Assembly (NCBI GenBank): GCA_019245755.1
Contig: JAFARC010000040.1
Location: forward strand, 50,125-114,124
Reading direction: 5' to 3'
DNA from: Mycobacteriaceae bacterium
GTDB taxonomy: Bacteria; Actinomycetota; Actinomycetes; Mycobacteriales; Mycobacteriaceae
DNA length: 64,000 bases
In this document: positions 1-7,641 of the stretch, piece by piece
Layout: every line of letters starts with the position of its first letter
Position numbering within the stretch: the stretch's first letter is position 1
Notes under the pieces: generated by a model
What the model was told of the DNA's origin: nothing
The model's database searches: none
The model's input: only the letters and a program-made list of their open reading frames with translations
Program-made: the position numbers and the translations under genes

Positions 1-54
1 GACGAACACCGCGACGCTCAGCGACAGGAGCAATGAGGCTGGTTTCCCCCGCAT
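1..54 (-). CDS. Start of a secreted protein, cut by the window edge
   Basis: An ATG at 52-54 on the minus strand opens an uninterrupted 18-codon reading frame that runs off the window. It reads MRGKPASLLLSLSVAVFV, a short basic N-terminus followed by a hydrophobic run, which is the pattern of a signal peptide or a first membrane helix. It lies on the same strand as, and 70 bases downstream of, the repeat protein, so the two may be one transcription unit. No clear Shine-Dalgarno precedes the ATG. Nothing can be said about the mature protein. Confidence 0.4.
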   Translation of the reverse strand, partial: MRGKPASLLLSLSVAVFV

Positions 55-91
55 AACGACCGAAGCCTAGCCAGCAACCGCTGAGCGGGGA

Positions 92-107
92 AGCGCGGCA
101 CCGCGCT
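92..107 (-). terminator. Short GC hairpin after the repeat-protein gene
   Basis: AGCGCGG and CCGCGCT form a perfect 7-bp inverted repeat around CA, about 18 bases past the stop codon of the minus-strand repeat-protein gene. There is no T-run; mycobacterial terminators often lack one. It could equally be a chance GC palindrome. Confidence 0.3.
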
Positions 108-124
108 GGAACAAGCTCGGGTTT

Positions 125-1084
125 TCAGTGGTGCGAAGCAGCGGTTTGGCCGCTGGCGGGCCGGGTGCCCAGGCCTGCCAAGGACCCGAGAGTACTGCCG
201 AAGCTGCCGTTGTTACTGGCAGCGTTGCCCGAAGTGGTGTTCACGGAACCGCCGGGGCTGAAAAACAGCTGGGGACTGGCGACAGCCGGGCTGTGACCAG
301 ACCCTGAACCAGAAATCTGCTGCGGGTTGACGATGTTGGCGGACAGGAAGCCCTGCTGTGTCGTGTTGCCGTTGCCGATCGTGCCGAGCGGACCTTGGCC
401 GGTTCCTGACCCGCCGGTGGACGTGACCGATGTGGTGCTGTTGCCGCCGTTGTTGCTGGCGGTGTTGCCGGTGGCGGAGTTGTTGCCGGAGTTGGACCCG
501 CCGAAGCTGAGCTGCGGGTTGAAGATGTTAGCGGACAGCAAGGACTTCTGCGTCGTGTTGCCGTTGCCGATCGTGCCGACCGGACCTTGGCCCGTTCCCG
601 ACCCGCCGGTGGACGTGACCGTTGTGGTGCTGTTGCCGCCGTTGTTGCTGGCGGTGTTGCCGATGGTGGAGTTGTTGCTGGAGTTGGAGCCCCCGAAGCT
701 GATCTGCGGGTTGATGATGTTGCCCGACAGGATGTCGATTTGGGTGGTGTTGCCGTTGCCGGTGGTACCGCCGCCGGCGCCACCGGACCCGGTGGAGGTG
801 ACCGATGTGGTGCTGTAGTTGCCGTTACCGCTGGCGGCGTTGCCGATCGTGGAGTTGTTGCTGAGGTTCTGGCCACCGATCTGCGGGTTGATGATGTTGC
901 CGGACAGGATGTTGATCTGAGTCGTGTTGCCGTTGCCGATCACGCCGGCTGGTATCACGATCGACAGCGCGTTCGCGCTGGGGGCGGTCAGGTCGGAGAC
1001 CATGCCAAAACAGAAAGCTGCGCCGCCCGCGGCGATGGTGCGGGTGACCACTGACCGGCTACGCGGCAGGCTGTGCATACCCAT
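125..1084 (-). CDS. Secreted Asn/Gly/Ser/Thr-rich repeat protein
   Basis: The 319-residue product begins with an export signal (residues about 1-40, ending SANA|LS). The rest is four repeats of about 59-64 residues, each opening with GNGNTTQ at residues 50, 109, 173 and 237, followed by a conserved segment of the type LSGNIINPQ, then an Asn/Ser-rich stretch (NNSTIGNTASNNG) and a Gly/Ser/Thr linker. There is almost no charge in the repeats. Such polar, Asn/Gln-rich, regularly spaced units resemble surface or fibre-forming proteins such as curli-type repeats, but I do not recognise the family. The ATG at 1084 is preceded by AAAGGAAC at a proper distance. It lies alone upstream of the conserved block, with 636 non-coding bases on its 5' side. 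Function unknown. Confidence 0.8.
   Translation of the reverse strand: MGMHSLPRSRSVVTRTIAAGGAAFCFGMVSDLTAPSANALSIVIPAGVIGNGNTTQINILSGNIINPQIGGQNLSNNSTIGNAASGNGNYSTTSVTSTGSGGAGGGTTGNGNTTQIDILSGNIINPQISFGGSNSSNNSTIGNTASNNGGNSTTTVTSTGGSGTGQGPVGTIGNGNTTQKSLLSANIFNPQLSFGGSNSGNNSATGNTASNNGGNSTTSVTSTGGSGTGQGPLGTIGNGNTTQQGFLSANIVNPQQISGSGSGHSPAVASPQLFFSPGGSVNTTSGNAASNNGSFGSTLGSLAGLGTRPASGQTAASHH
185..937 (-). repeat. Four tandem ~60-residue coding repeats
   Basis: The units begin at residues 50, 109, 173 and 237 of the repeat protein. Spacings are 59, 64 and 64 residues. Units 2 and 3 are nearly identical (SFGGSNS.NNS, NTASNNGGNSTT.VTSTGG), suggesting a recent duplication; unit 4 diverges after its first 20 residues and carries the C-terminus. 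DNA copies are correspondingly similar. Confidence 0.85.
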
Positions 1085-1720
1085 CTGTTGAGTTCCTTTG
1101 GCTCTATCGATCGTCGCTGTTATTCGTTGGCGCAGGCAGACTTATCGGTTGCTGTGACGCATATTCGCGCCGCTTTTCACCATGCGCCCGGATCCATCAA
1201 CCAAGCGGACGCTGCTATCCCCAGTCATCGACGTCCCTCCCCCAGGCGCACATGTGATGAACCTTAAATTGCGCTAAGAGACACTATGGCTTTGCTAATC
1301 GCCGTGTCAAGCGATACCGACACTTTGGCGGCAACCCGCGCCGCAGCTGCCGTCAGCTAACAGTGAAACGGGCAGATGGAAGGTGGCCTCGGCACGGGGT
1401 CATAACGTCTGAATGCGTGGCCTGCCGCGATCTTGGGCCATAGAGCTACGCTGGATCGGGATGTAGGCGGATTTGCGTACTCGCCAGGGGCAAACCTGAG
1501 TCCGCTGGAAACCGAGTCGGGTCGTGGTGCCCTACATATATTGCTGGAAAGCGGTGAGGCGCGCCGGCCTATCTGGTACGCTTCTTGCCCCTGATGCCCG
1601 GATGAGGGCTCGGGTCCGGACAACGCGTGGGTGGTTAAGGGAGTCTTAGCGGAGACGAGCTTTGCCATGGTCAATTGGGATTTGCGGACACCGTGAATTC
1701 GGCCTTGTGAAAGGCGCCTC
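1085..1720. other. 636-bp intergenic region, no gene recognised
   Basis: This gap separates the divergent repeat-protein gene and the CPBP protease gene and must contain both promoters. Open frames here have no recognisable product, no convincing ribosome site and unlikely composition. A GAAAGG at 1709-1714 is the ribosome-binding site for the gene at 1721. I see no RNA gene or repeat. Confidence 0.5.
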
Positions 1721-2365
1721 ATGTTGCGCGGACGGGCCGCTCGACGGCGGGGTGGCGCACTGATGCGCCGCGAGGCAGTCGCTGCCGTTGTCGGCGGTGC
1801 CGGCCTGGTGGCGTGGAGCTTCACCGGGCGGCGGCATCCGCTGGTGCAGGCGGTGTTGGCCGCGGGGCTTGTCGCGCTGGCCCGTCCCCCGCTCGGGCTG
1901 CGGCCGCCGGCGCTGTGGCGCGGTCTGCGCACCGGTCTGAGGACCGCCTCGGCGATCGTGTGCGTGGTGGCCATGGCGACGGCCGTGCCGTGGGTGCGGG
2001 CCGCGATGGCCGGGCGGGACCTGCCCGACTCGGCGGCGGAATGGCTGGCGGTGGCGATCCCGCTGGGAACCGTGTGGTCGGAGGAGGCGGCCTACCGGGC
2101 CGCGCTGGGGACCGCAGCCGCCGACGCGTTCGGCCCGGGTGCGGGCCGGCTGCTGCAGGCCACAGCGTTCGGTGTGTCACACATCTACGACGCACGGGAA
2201 ACCGGCCAACCGGTGGTCGGCACGGTGCTGGCGACCGGCGTTGCCGGTTGGCTGTTCGGCTGGCTCCTGGAGCGCTCAGGCAGCCTCGCCGCGCCGATGC
2301 TGGCGCACCTGGCGATCAACGAGGCGGGCGCGGTGGCGGCGCTGGCAATCAACCGTCGCTGTTAG
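1721..2365 (+). CDS. CPBP-family intramembrane protease (Rv0804-like)
   Basis: A 214-residue membrane protein with about five or six hydrophobic segments. The CPBP (CAAX protease and bacteriocin-processing) signature is present: an EEAAYRAALG motif (EExxxR) at the start of the core, GVSHIYDA carrying the second-motif histidine, and HLAINEAG near the end carrying the third-motif histidine and asparagine. These residues form the glutamate-type active site within the membrane. The position next to the Rv0807/purF orthologues matches M. tuberculosis Rv0804. The ATG at 1721 has GAAAGG six bases upstream; another in-frame ATG at 1763 would remove a basic leader of 14 residues. The substrate is not known. 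Confidence 0.8.
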   Translation: MLRGRAARRRGGALMRREAVAAVVGGAGLVAWSFTGRRHPLVQAVLAAGLVALARPPLGLRPPALWRGLRTGLRTASAIVCVVAMATAVPWVRAAMAGRDLPDSAAEWLAVAIPLGTVWSEEAAYRAALGTAAADAFGPGAGRLLQATAFGVSHIYDARETGQPVVGTVLATGVAGWLFGWLLERSGSLAAPMLAHLAINEAGAVAALAINRRC

Positions 2366-2377
2366 GATCGCCGCGCC

Positions 2378-2770
2378 ATGCCCGCCCGCCGCGCTGTCGA
2401 CCCCGCGCAGACGCGCGCGGCCGTGCTGGCCGTCGAGCGGTGGCTGCGCGACGAAACCCGCCCGCAGCCGTCCCGCGACGAACTCGCCGTGGCGGTTCGG
2501 CTCACCGCCCGCACCCTGGCCGGACTCGCGCCCGGTGCCAGCGTCGAGGTCAGGATCCCGCCCTACGTTGCGGTGCAATGTATTTCGGGCCCCCGGCATC
2601 GGCGGGGCACGCCAGGAGATGTGGTGGAGACGGATGCCCGGACCTGGCTGCTGCTGGCCACGGGCCTGCTCTCGGTGCCCGACGCCGCGGCCGCAGGGGC
2701 GTTGCGGATGTCCGGGTCGCGGTCCGCAGAGCTGGCGTCATGGCTACCGCTGGTAGCCGTCGATGGCTGA
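2378..2770 (+). CDS. Sterol-carrier-family protein (Rv0807-like)
   Basis: A 130-residue cytoplasmic protein, no signal or membrane segment. It resembles the actinobacterial protein encoded immediately upstream of purF (Rv0807, 129 residues), which is assigned to the bacterial sterol-carrier-protein-like family: an N-terminal helical part (AVLAVERWLRDE), then a strand-rich part with VEVRIPPYVAVQC and a C-terminal helix around LRMSGSRSAELASWLP. It starts 12 bases after the CPBP gene and ends 132 bases before the preferred purF start, so it may be cotranscribed with the protease. The biochemical role is unknown. Confidence 0.75.
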   Translation: MPARRAVDPAQTRAAVLAVERWLRDETRPQPSRDELAVAVRLTARTLAGLAPGASVEVRIPPYVAVQCISGPRHRRGTPGDVVETDARTWLLLATGLLSVPDAAAAGALRMSGSRSAELASWLPLVAVDG

Positions 2771-2856
2771 GCGGCGGAATTCCGTCAGCGCGGTGAACGT
2801 TCAAGAATGGGCGGCGACACTACCGGCGCGGTTCCGTTATTAATCCTTAATCACCG

Positions 2857-2862
2857 TAGACT
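2857..2862 (+). promoter_or_regulatory. Probable -10 element of purF
   Basis: TAGACT lies in an A+T-richer patch 40 bases before the GTG start at 2903. It is a good mycobacterial -10 (TANNNT). Its presence argues against an upstream ATG at 2807 being the real purF start. Confidence 0.4.
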
Positions 2863-2902
2863 TGGTGAGGTCACCCTCCGGTCACCTGGGAGCTACCAAA
2901 TC

Positions 2903-4432
2903 GTGACGCTTGAGCCAACGCGGCCAGAGAATCCGCCGCGCGAAGAGTGCGGCGTCTTCGGCGTCTGGGCGCCGGGCGAGGAAGTCGCCAAGCTCAGCTA
3001 CTACGGGCTCTACGCGCTGCAGCACCGCGGCCAGGAGGCCGCGGGGATCGCCGTCGCGGACGGATCGCAGGTGCTGGTGTTCAAGGACCTCGGCCTGGTC
3101 AGCCAGGTGTTCGACGAGCAGACCCTGGCGGCCATGGAGGGCCACGTCGCGATCGGGCACTGCCGGTACTCAACGACCGGCTCCACCACCTGGGAGAACG
3201 CGCAGCCGGTGTTCCGCAACACAGCCGCGGGCACGGGGGTCGCACTCGGCCACAACGGCAACCTGGTCAACACCACCGAGCTGGCGAGCCGCGCCCGGGA
3301 GCTCGGATTGGTCAACACCCGGGCCCCGGCCGCGGCGACCACCGACTCCGACATCCTCGGTGCTTTGCTTGCGCACGGCGCGGCCGATGCCACGCTCGAG
3401 CAGGCGGCCCTGGAGCTGCTGCCCACCGTCCGCGGCGCGTTCTGCCTGACATTCATGGACGAGGACACCCTGTACGCCGCCCGCGACCCGTACGGCGTGC
3501 GGCCGCTGTCGCTGGGACGGCTGGACCGCGGCTGGGTCGTGGCTTCGGAAACGGCTGCACTCGACATCGTCGGCGCCTCCTTCGTCCGCGACATCGAGCC
3601 CGGCGAGCTGCTGGCCATCGACGCCGACGGCGTGCGGTCCACCCGGTTCGCCAACCCGACGCCCAAGGGCTGCATCTTCGAGTACGTCTACCTGGCCCGC
3701 CCGGACAGCACGATCGCCGGCAGGTCGGTGCACGCCACCCGGGTGGAGATCGGTCGCCGCCTAGCCCGGGAACGGCCTATCGGCGCGGATCTGGTGATCG
3801 GCGTGCCCGAATCCGGCACGCCCGCGGCAGTCGGCTACGCCCAGGGATCCGGTATCCCGTACGGCCAGGGCCTGATGAAGAACGCCTACGTCGGGCGCAC
3901 CTTCATCCAGCCGTCGCAGACCATCCGCCAGCTCGGCATCCGGCTCAAGCTCAACCCGCTGCGGGAGGTTATCCGCGGCAAGCGGCTGATCGTCGTCGAC
4001 GACTCGATCGTGCGCGGCAACACCCAGCGCGCGCTCGTGCGGATGCTGCGGGAGGCCGGCGCGGTGGAGGTGCACGTGCGGATCGCATCGCCGCCGGTGA
4101 AATGGCCGTGTTTCTACGGCATCGACTTCGCCACCCCGGCCGAGCTGATCGCCAACGCCGTCGAGAACGAAGACGAGATGCTGGAGGCGGTGCGGCATGC
4201 GATCGGCGCGGACACGCTGGGCTACATCTCGTTGCAGGGCATGATCGCGGCCAGCGAACAGCCCGCGTCGCGGCTGTGCTGCGCCTGCTTCGACGGCAAG
4301 TACCCCATCGAGCTGCCCGGCGAGACGGCGTTGGGCAAAAACATCGTGGAGCACATGCTGGCCACCGCGGCCCGCACCGGGATACCGGTTCAGGCCGAGA
4401 ACGACAACGTCTCGGCGTTGCGACGGCCCTAA
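2903..4432 (+). CDS. purF: Amidophosphoribosyltransferase PurF
   Basis: PurF makes 5-phosphoribosylamine from PRPP and glutamine, the first committed step of purine synthesis. An N-terminal class II glutamine amidotransferase domain starts at the nucleophile in REECGVFGVW (Cys16 from the GTG start, after a short propeptide), with YSTTG and GHNGNLVN motifs. The phosphoribosyltransferase domain follows, with the PRPP loop VVDDSIVRGNT, and cysteines near the end (RLCCACFDGKYP) suit the Fe-S-containing type. The sequence is near-identical to mycobacterial PurF. An in-frame ATG at 2807 would add 32 unlike residues across an apparent promoter. I prefer GTG 2903, which has GGGAG ten bases upstream, giving 509 residues. 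It overlaps the convergent gene by four bases. Confidence 0.95.
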   Translation: MTLEPTRPENPPREECGVFGVWAPGEEVAKLSYYGLYALQHRGQEAAGIAVADGSQVLVFKDLGLVSQVFDEQTLAAMEGHVAIGHCRYSTTGSTTWENAQPVFRNTAAGTGVALGHNGNLVNTTELASRARELGLVNTRAPAAATTDSDILGALLAHGAADATLEQAALELLPTVRGAFCLTFMDEDTLYAARDPYGVRPLSLGRLDRGWVVASETAALDIVGASFVRDIEPGELLAIDADGVRSTRFANPTPKGCIFEYVYLARPDSTIAGRSVHATRVEIGRRLARERPIGADLVIGVPESGTPAAVGYAQGSGIPYGQGLMKNAYVGRTFIQPSQTIRQLGIRLKLNPLREVIRGKRLIVVDDSIVRGNTQRALVRMLREAGAVEVHVRIASPPVKWPCFYGIDFATPAELIANAVENEDEMLEAVRHAIGADTLGYISLQGMIAASEQPASRLCCACFDGKYPIELPGETALGKNIVEHMLATAARTGIPVQAENDNVSALRRP

Positions 4433-5745
4433 ACGCTGCCCACCACGTTGGCGAAGATCGCCCGAAACTTGCGGCGGTGCAACGGAAGAGCCCCGTACCA
4501 GTACAGCCGCCCGGCGATGCCGCGGGGATAGAAGACCGCCCGCTGGTCGTAGCGACTGCCGCGACCGTCCACCGGCCCCGCCCGCATCTGGAGCCATTCC
4601 TCCCCCGCCGCAGTCTGCCGGCGCAGGCGCAGCAGCTGGCCGGGCTCAACGGTTTCCACCTCGGAGGAGGCCTGAACCGGGTCGGCATCGATCACCTTCC
4701 ACAGTTCCTCGGGCGTCGCCGGTGTCCACGCGGATCGGCTGAGCGTGTAGGTGGTCTCACCGGCCCACGGAGGGTCGGTGAGCAGCGGCTCCGACGGCGC
4801 GCCGTGCGCTTTGCGGTCCAGCGCCAGCCTGACCGCTTCCCGGTAACCCGTCAGCCCGCCGTCCGGCGGCGGGATGACCTGGCCAATGTCGTGGACGCCC
4901 ATCACGGCGTCGCAGTGCAGCGACTCGACCAGCGGGCGGGCCAAACCGGACGGGATCGGGGTCACCAGCCCGACCCACCAGCTGGCGATCGTCGGGGTCA
5001 AGAACGGCAGCACGACGATCAGGCGGCGGCGCAGCCCGGCTTCCTCGGCGTAGATCTGCAACATCTGGGCGTACTCCAACACATCCGGACCGCCGATGTC
5101 CCAGGTCCGCGACCAGGGCACCGGCGCTGACGCGGCCCGAGCCAGGTAGTGCAGCACGTCACGAATAGCGATCGGCTGGATCTTGTTGTGCACCCATCGC
5201 GGCGTCGTCATCGCGGGCAGCCGATCGGTGAGATGGCGGATCATCTCGAATGACGCCGAGCCCGACCCGACGATCACGCCGGCCTGCAACACGACCGTCT
5301 CGATGCCGGAGCTAAGCAGGATGTCGCCAACCGCGGTGCGGGACCGCAGGTGCGGCGAGAGCTTGGTGTCCGACGGGTGCAGCCCGCCGAGATAGACCAA
5401 CCTGCCGACCCCGGCGCGGCGGGCCGCCGCGACGACGTTGGTCGCCGCGTCGCGTTCCTCGGTCGCGAAGTCCGTCGACGTGCCCATCGAGTGCACCAGG
5501 TAGTACACGACCTCGACACCGTCGAACGCGGCGGCCAGCGAATCCCGGTCGGCGAGATCACCCCGAACCACCTCGACCGCCGGGTGGTCTGCTCTTCGCC
5601 CGAGCGGCTCCTCGCGCAGCCACGGCACGCCGGCGAGCTTGTCCGGGGTCCTGGCCATTGCGCGAACCTGATGGCCGCGGGCGAGCAGCACCGGCACCAG
5701 ACGCGCGCCGACGTAACCGGTCGCACCCGTCACCAAGCAGCGCAT
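4429..5745 (-). CDS. NAD(P)-binding SDR-type epimerase with DUF2867 domain
   Basis: This 438-residue protein begins with a Rossmann nucleotide-binding motif (LVTGATGYVGARLVP, GxxGxxG) of the extended/atypical short-chain dehydrogenase type (NmrA-like), followed by VRGDLADRDSL and YYLVHSMG. The last third, from about residue 300, matches the DUF2867 type found fused to such domains in actinobacteria, with a WRLYWYGALPLHRRKF-like end. It is predicted to be cytoplasmic; the substrate is unknown. It is convergent with purF (4-base stop overlap) and sits between purF and purM on the opposite strand, an arrangement not in M. tuberculosis as I recall it. Confidence 0.8.
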   Translation of the reverse strand: MRCLVTGATGYVGARLVPVLLARGHQVRAMARTPDKLAGVPWLREEPLGRRADHPAVEVVRGDLADRDSLAAAFDGVEVVYYLVHSMGTSTDFATEERDAATNVVAAARRAGVGRLVYLGGLHPSDTKLSPHLRSRTAVGDILLSSGIETVVLQAGVIVGSGSASFEMIRHLTDRLPAMTTPRWVHNKIQPIAIRDVLHYLARAASAPVPWSRTWDIGGPDVLEYAQMLQIYAEEAGLRRRLIVVLPFLTPTIASWWVGLVTPIPSGLARPLVESLHCDAVMGVHDIGQVIPPPDGGLTGYREAVRLALDRKAHGAPSEPLLTDPPWAGETTYTLSRSAWTPATPEELWKVIDADPVQASSEVETVEPGQLLRLRRQTAAGEEWLQMRAGPVDGRGSRYDQRAVFYPRGIAGRLYWYGALPLHRRKFRAIFANVVGSV

Positions 5746-5816
5746 ATCGCCGTCGCCTTCCGTCGCGCTTTACCGACTATTCGGAGCCGCGTCGGCGGTG
5801 GATTGCCGATTCGCGC

Positions 5817-6248
5817 TCAGGAGAAACCGCACCCCGGATCGGGCGCGTCCTCGGCCAGCGCGCCGCCGGCCGGCACGATATAGAGAACTCGCATGACCAG
5901 CGGGGTGGCGCCGAGGTTGCGGCCGATATGGACGTGGTCGGCGCCGCTGGGCTCGAAGACGCCCGCACCAGCCGGGTACACCCCGTCGACCGCGCAGTCA
6001 GCGAGGCTGTGCGTCAGTGTGCCCTCCTCGATCACGCCGTAGAGGCGCCCGTTGTGCCAATGCCAGCCGGTGCTGCCGCCCGGGGCGATCGTGATCTGGC
6101 GGAACACGTAATCGGTGCCGTCGGCAGATCTGCGCCACAGTTCATTGGCCTGAACACCCGTTGCGGAGGTGGCCGACGCGGTGGCCGCAACGGTGACAGC
6201 GGCGATGACAACAGCGGTCACGAGGAGGACACCTCGGGTTGGCCTCAT
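5817..6248 (-). CDS. Secreted cupin-domain protein
   Basis: A 143-residue protein with a clear signal peptide (MRPTRGVLLVTAVVIAAVTV, cleaved after about residue 28) and one cupin barrel: GWHWHNGRLYGVIEEG gives the first cupin motif with two histidines and a glutamate, and GADHVHIGRN carries the second-motif histidines. It may therefore bind a metal outside the membrane. Divergent from purM, with only 19 bases between the start codons. No substrate is evident. The family is common in mycobacteria as small exported cupins of unknown function. Confidence 0.75.
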   Translation of the reverse strand: MRPTRGVLLVTAVVIAAVTVAATASATSATGVQANELWRRSADGTDYVFRQITIAPGGSTGWHWHNGRLYGVIEEGTLTHSLADCAVDGVYPAGAGVFEPSGADHVHIGRNLGATPLVMRVLYIVPAGGALAEDAPDPGCGFS

Positions 6249-6253
6249 GACGG

Positions 6254-6259
6254 TAGCCT
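6254..6259 (+). promoter_or_regulatory. -10 element suggesting leaderless purM mRNA
   Basis: TAGCCT is followed eight bases later by the purM ATG at 6268, with no Shine-Dalgarno between. This spacing is what leaderless mycobacterial transcripts show. Confidence 0.4.
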
Positions 6260-6267
6260 TACACGCG

Positions 6268-7341
6268 ATGACGGAACGAACCGACGATCGCGGTATCTCC
6301 TATGCTTCGTCCGGGGTGGATATCGCGGCCGGCGACCGGGCAGTCGAACTGCTCAAGCCGCTGGCAGAAAAGGCCAGCAGACCTGAAGTCGTCGGTGGGC
6401 TCGGGGGTTTCGCCGGGTTGTTCGCCCTCAGGGGCGGCTACCGCGAGCCGCTGCTCGCTGCCGCCACCGACGGCGTCGGCACCAAGGTTGCGATCGCCCA
6501 GGCGATGGACAAGCACGACACCGTGGGGTTGGACCTGGTCGCAATGGTGGTCGACGACCTGGTGGTCTGCGGCGCCGAGCCGCTGCTGCTGCAGGACTAC
6601 ATCGCGGTCGGGCGGGTGGTGCCGGAGCGAATCGCCGCCATCGCCGCCGGTATCGCCGACGGTTGCGTACAAGCCGGGTGCGCGCTGCTCGGCGGGGAGA
6701 CCGCCGAGCATCCCGGGTTGATGGCGCCCGACGCCTATGACATCTCGGCGACCGGCATCGGGGTCGTGGAGGCCGACGACGTGCTCGGCCCCGACCGGGT
6801 GCGTCCCGGCGACATCGTGCTCGCCATGGGTTCGACGGGCCTGCACTCCAACGGCTACTCGCTGGCCCGGCATGTGCTGCTGGAGATCGACCGGATGAAC
6901 CTTGCCGGGCACGTCGAGGAGTTCGGCCGCACCCTCGGCGAAGAGCTGCTCGAACCGACCCGCATCTACGCCAAGGACTGCCTGGCGCTGGCGGCGGAGA
7001 CCCAGGTGCGCACGTTCTGCCATGTCACCGGCGGCGGACTGGCCGGCAACCTGGCCCGGGTGATCCCGCACGGCCTGGCGGCGGAGTTAGACCGGGGGAC
7101 GTGGACGCCTGCACCGGTGTTCGCGATGATCGCGCAGCGTGGCCGGATCGACCGCGCCGAGATGGAGAAGACGTTCAACATGGGCGTGGGCATGGTCGCG
7201 GTCGTCAGCGCGGACGACACCGACCGGGCGCTGGCCATCCTGACCGCCCGGCACCTGAACTGCTGGGTGCTGGGCACCGTCAAAAAGGCCGGCAAAAGCA
7301 ATACTCGCGTGGAACTCGTCGGCCTACATCCGCGATTCTGA
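6268..7341 (+). CDS. purM: Phosphoribosylformylglycinamidine cyclo-ligase PurM
   Basis: PurM closes the imidazole ring of FGAM to AIR using ATP in purine synthesis. The 357-residue protein shows the PurM/selD fold signature: ISYASSGVDI at the start, the ATP-binding DGVGTK loop, DLVAMVVDDLVVCGAEPL, and FCHVTGGGLAGNL. It aligns with mycobacterial PurM along its length. An in-frame upstream start (6169) would run into the divergent cupin gene and add 33 unrelated residues, so ATG 6268 is chosen; it fits the leaderless -10 at 6254. It is separated from purF by two minus-strand genes. Confidence 0.95.
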   Translation: MTERTDDRGISYASSGVDIAAGDRAVELLKPLAEKASRPEVVGGLGGFAGLFALRGGYREPLLAAATDGVGTKVAIAQAMDKHDTVGLDLVAMVVDDLVVCGAEPLLLQDYIAVGRVVPERIAAIAAGIADGCVQAGCALLGGETAEHPGLMAPDAYDISATGIGVVEADDVLGPDRVRPGDIVLAMGSTGLHSNGYSLARHVLLEIDRMNLAGHVEEFGRTLGEELLEPTRIYAKDCLALAAETQVRTFCHVTGGGLAGNLARVIPHGLAAELDRGTWTPAPVFAMIAQRGRIDRAEMEKTFNMGVGMVAVVSADDTDRALAILTARHLNCWVLGTVKKAGKSNTRVELVGLHPRF

Positions 7342-7355
7342 CGAACGGGGAGGCA

Positions 7356-7520
7356 TCAACGACGCCAGTCGTCGTCGTCCCATCCGTCGTTGTCGTCGGT
7401 GTCTATGCTGTCGGCCCCGGACAGCTCCCGTTGGAGACGTTCGAAATCGGTCTGCGGGGAGCTGTACTTCAGCTCCCGGGCAACCTTCGTCTGCTTCGCC
7501 TTCGCCCGGCCGCGGCCCAT
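7356..7520 (-). CDS. DUF3073 small protein (Rv0810c-like)
   Basis: A 54-residue protein convergent with purM, matching in position and sequence the 60-residue M. tuberculosis Rv0810c. It starts MGRGRAKAKQTKVAREL, continues KYSSPQTDFERLQRELSG, and ends with an acidic, Asp/Trp-rich tail (DDNDGWDDDDWRR). The basic N-terminal half and acidic tail are typical of DUF3073, a strongly conserved actinobacterial family of unknown role. The ATG is at 7518-7520. The stop is 14 bases from the purM stop. Confidence 0.85.
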   Translation of the reverse strand: MGRGRAKAKQTKVARELKYSSPQTDFERLQRELSGADSIDTDDNDGWDDDDWRR

Positions 7521-7641
7521 GGGGGAACCCCCTCGCGCAATAACGGAGCGGCCCGATGAGAAGGCGGCTCCGATCTGAGTCTGTCTTTATGAGTCCTGAC
7601 AACACTTTACCGTGCCCGGGCGCGGTGCGCTGGCAGGCCTG

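Noticed and set aside
1357..1974. Minus-strand frame in the gap before the CPBP gene
   Set aside because: Arg/Pro/Ser-rich, overlaps the CPBP gene antisense and has no ribosome site.
2947..5130. A 727-codon open frame on the plus strand
   Set aside because: It runs through purF in another frame and then antisense to the next gene, is Arg/Gly/Ala-rich and has no domain; purF is plainly the coding frame.
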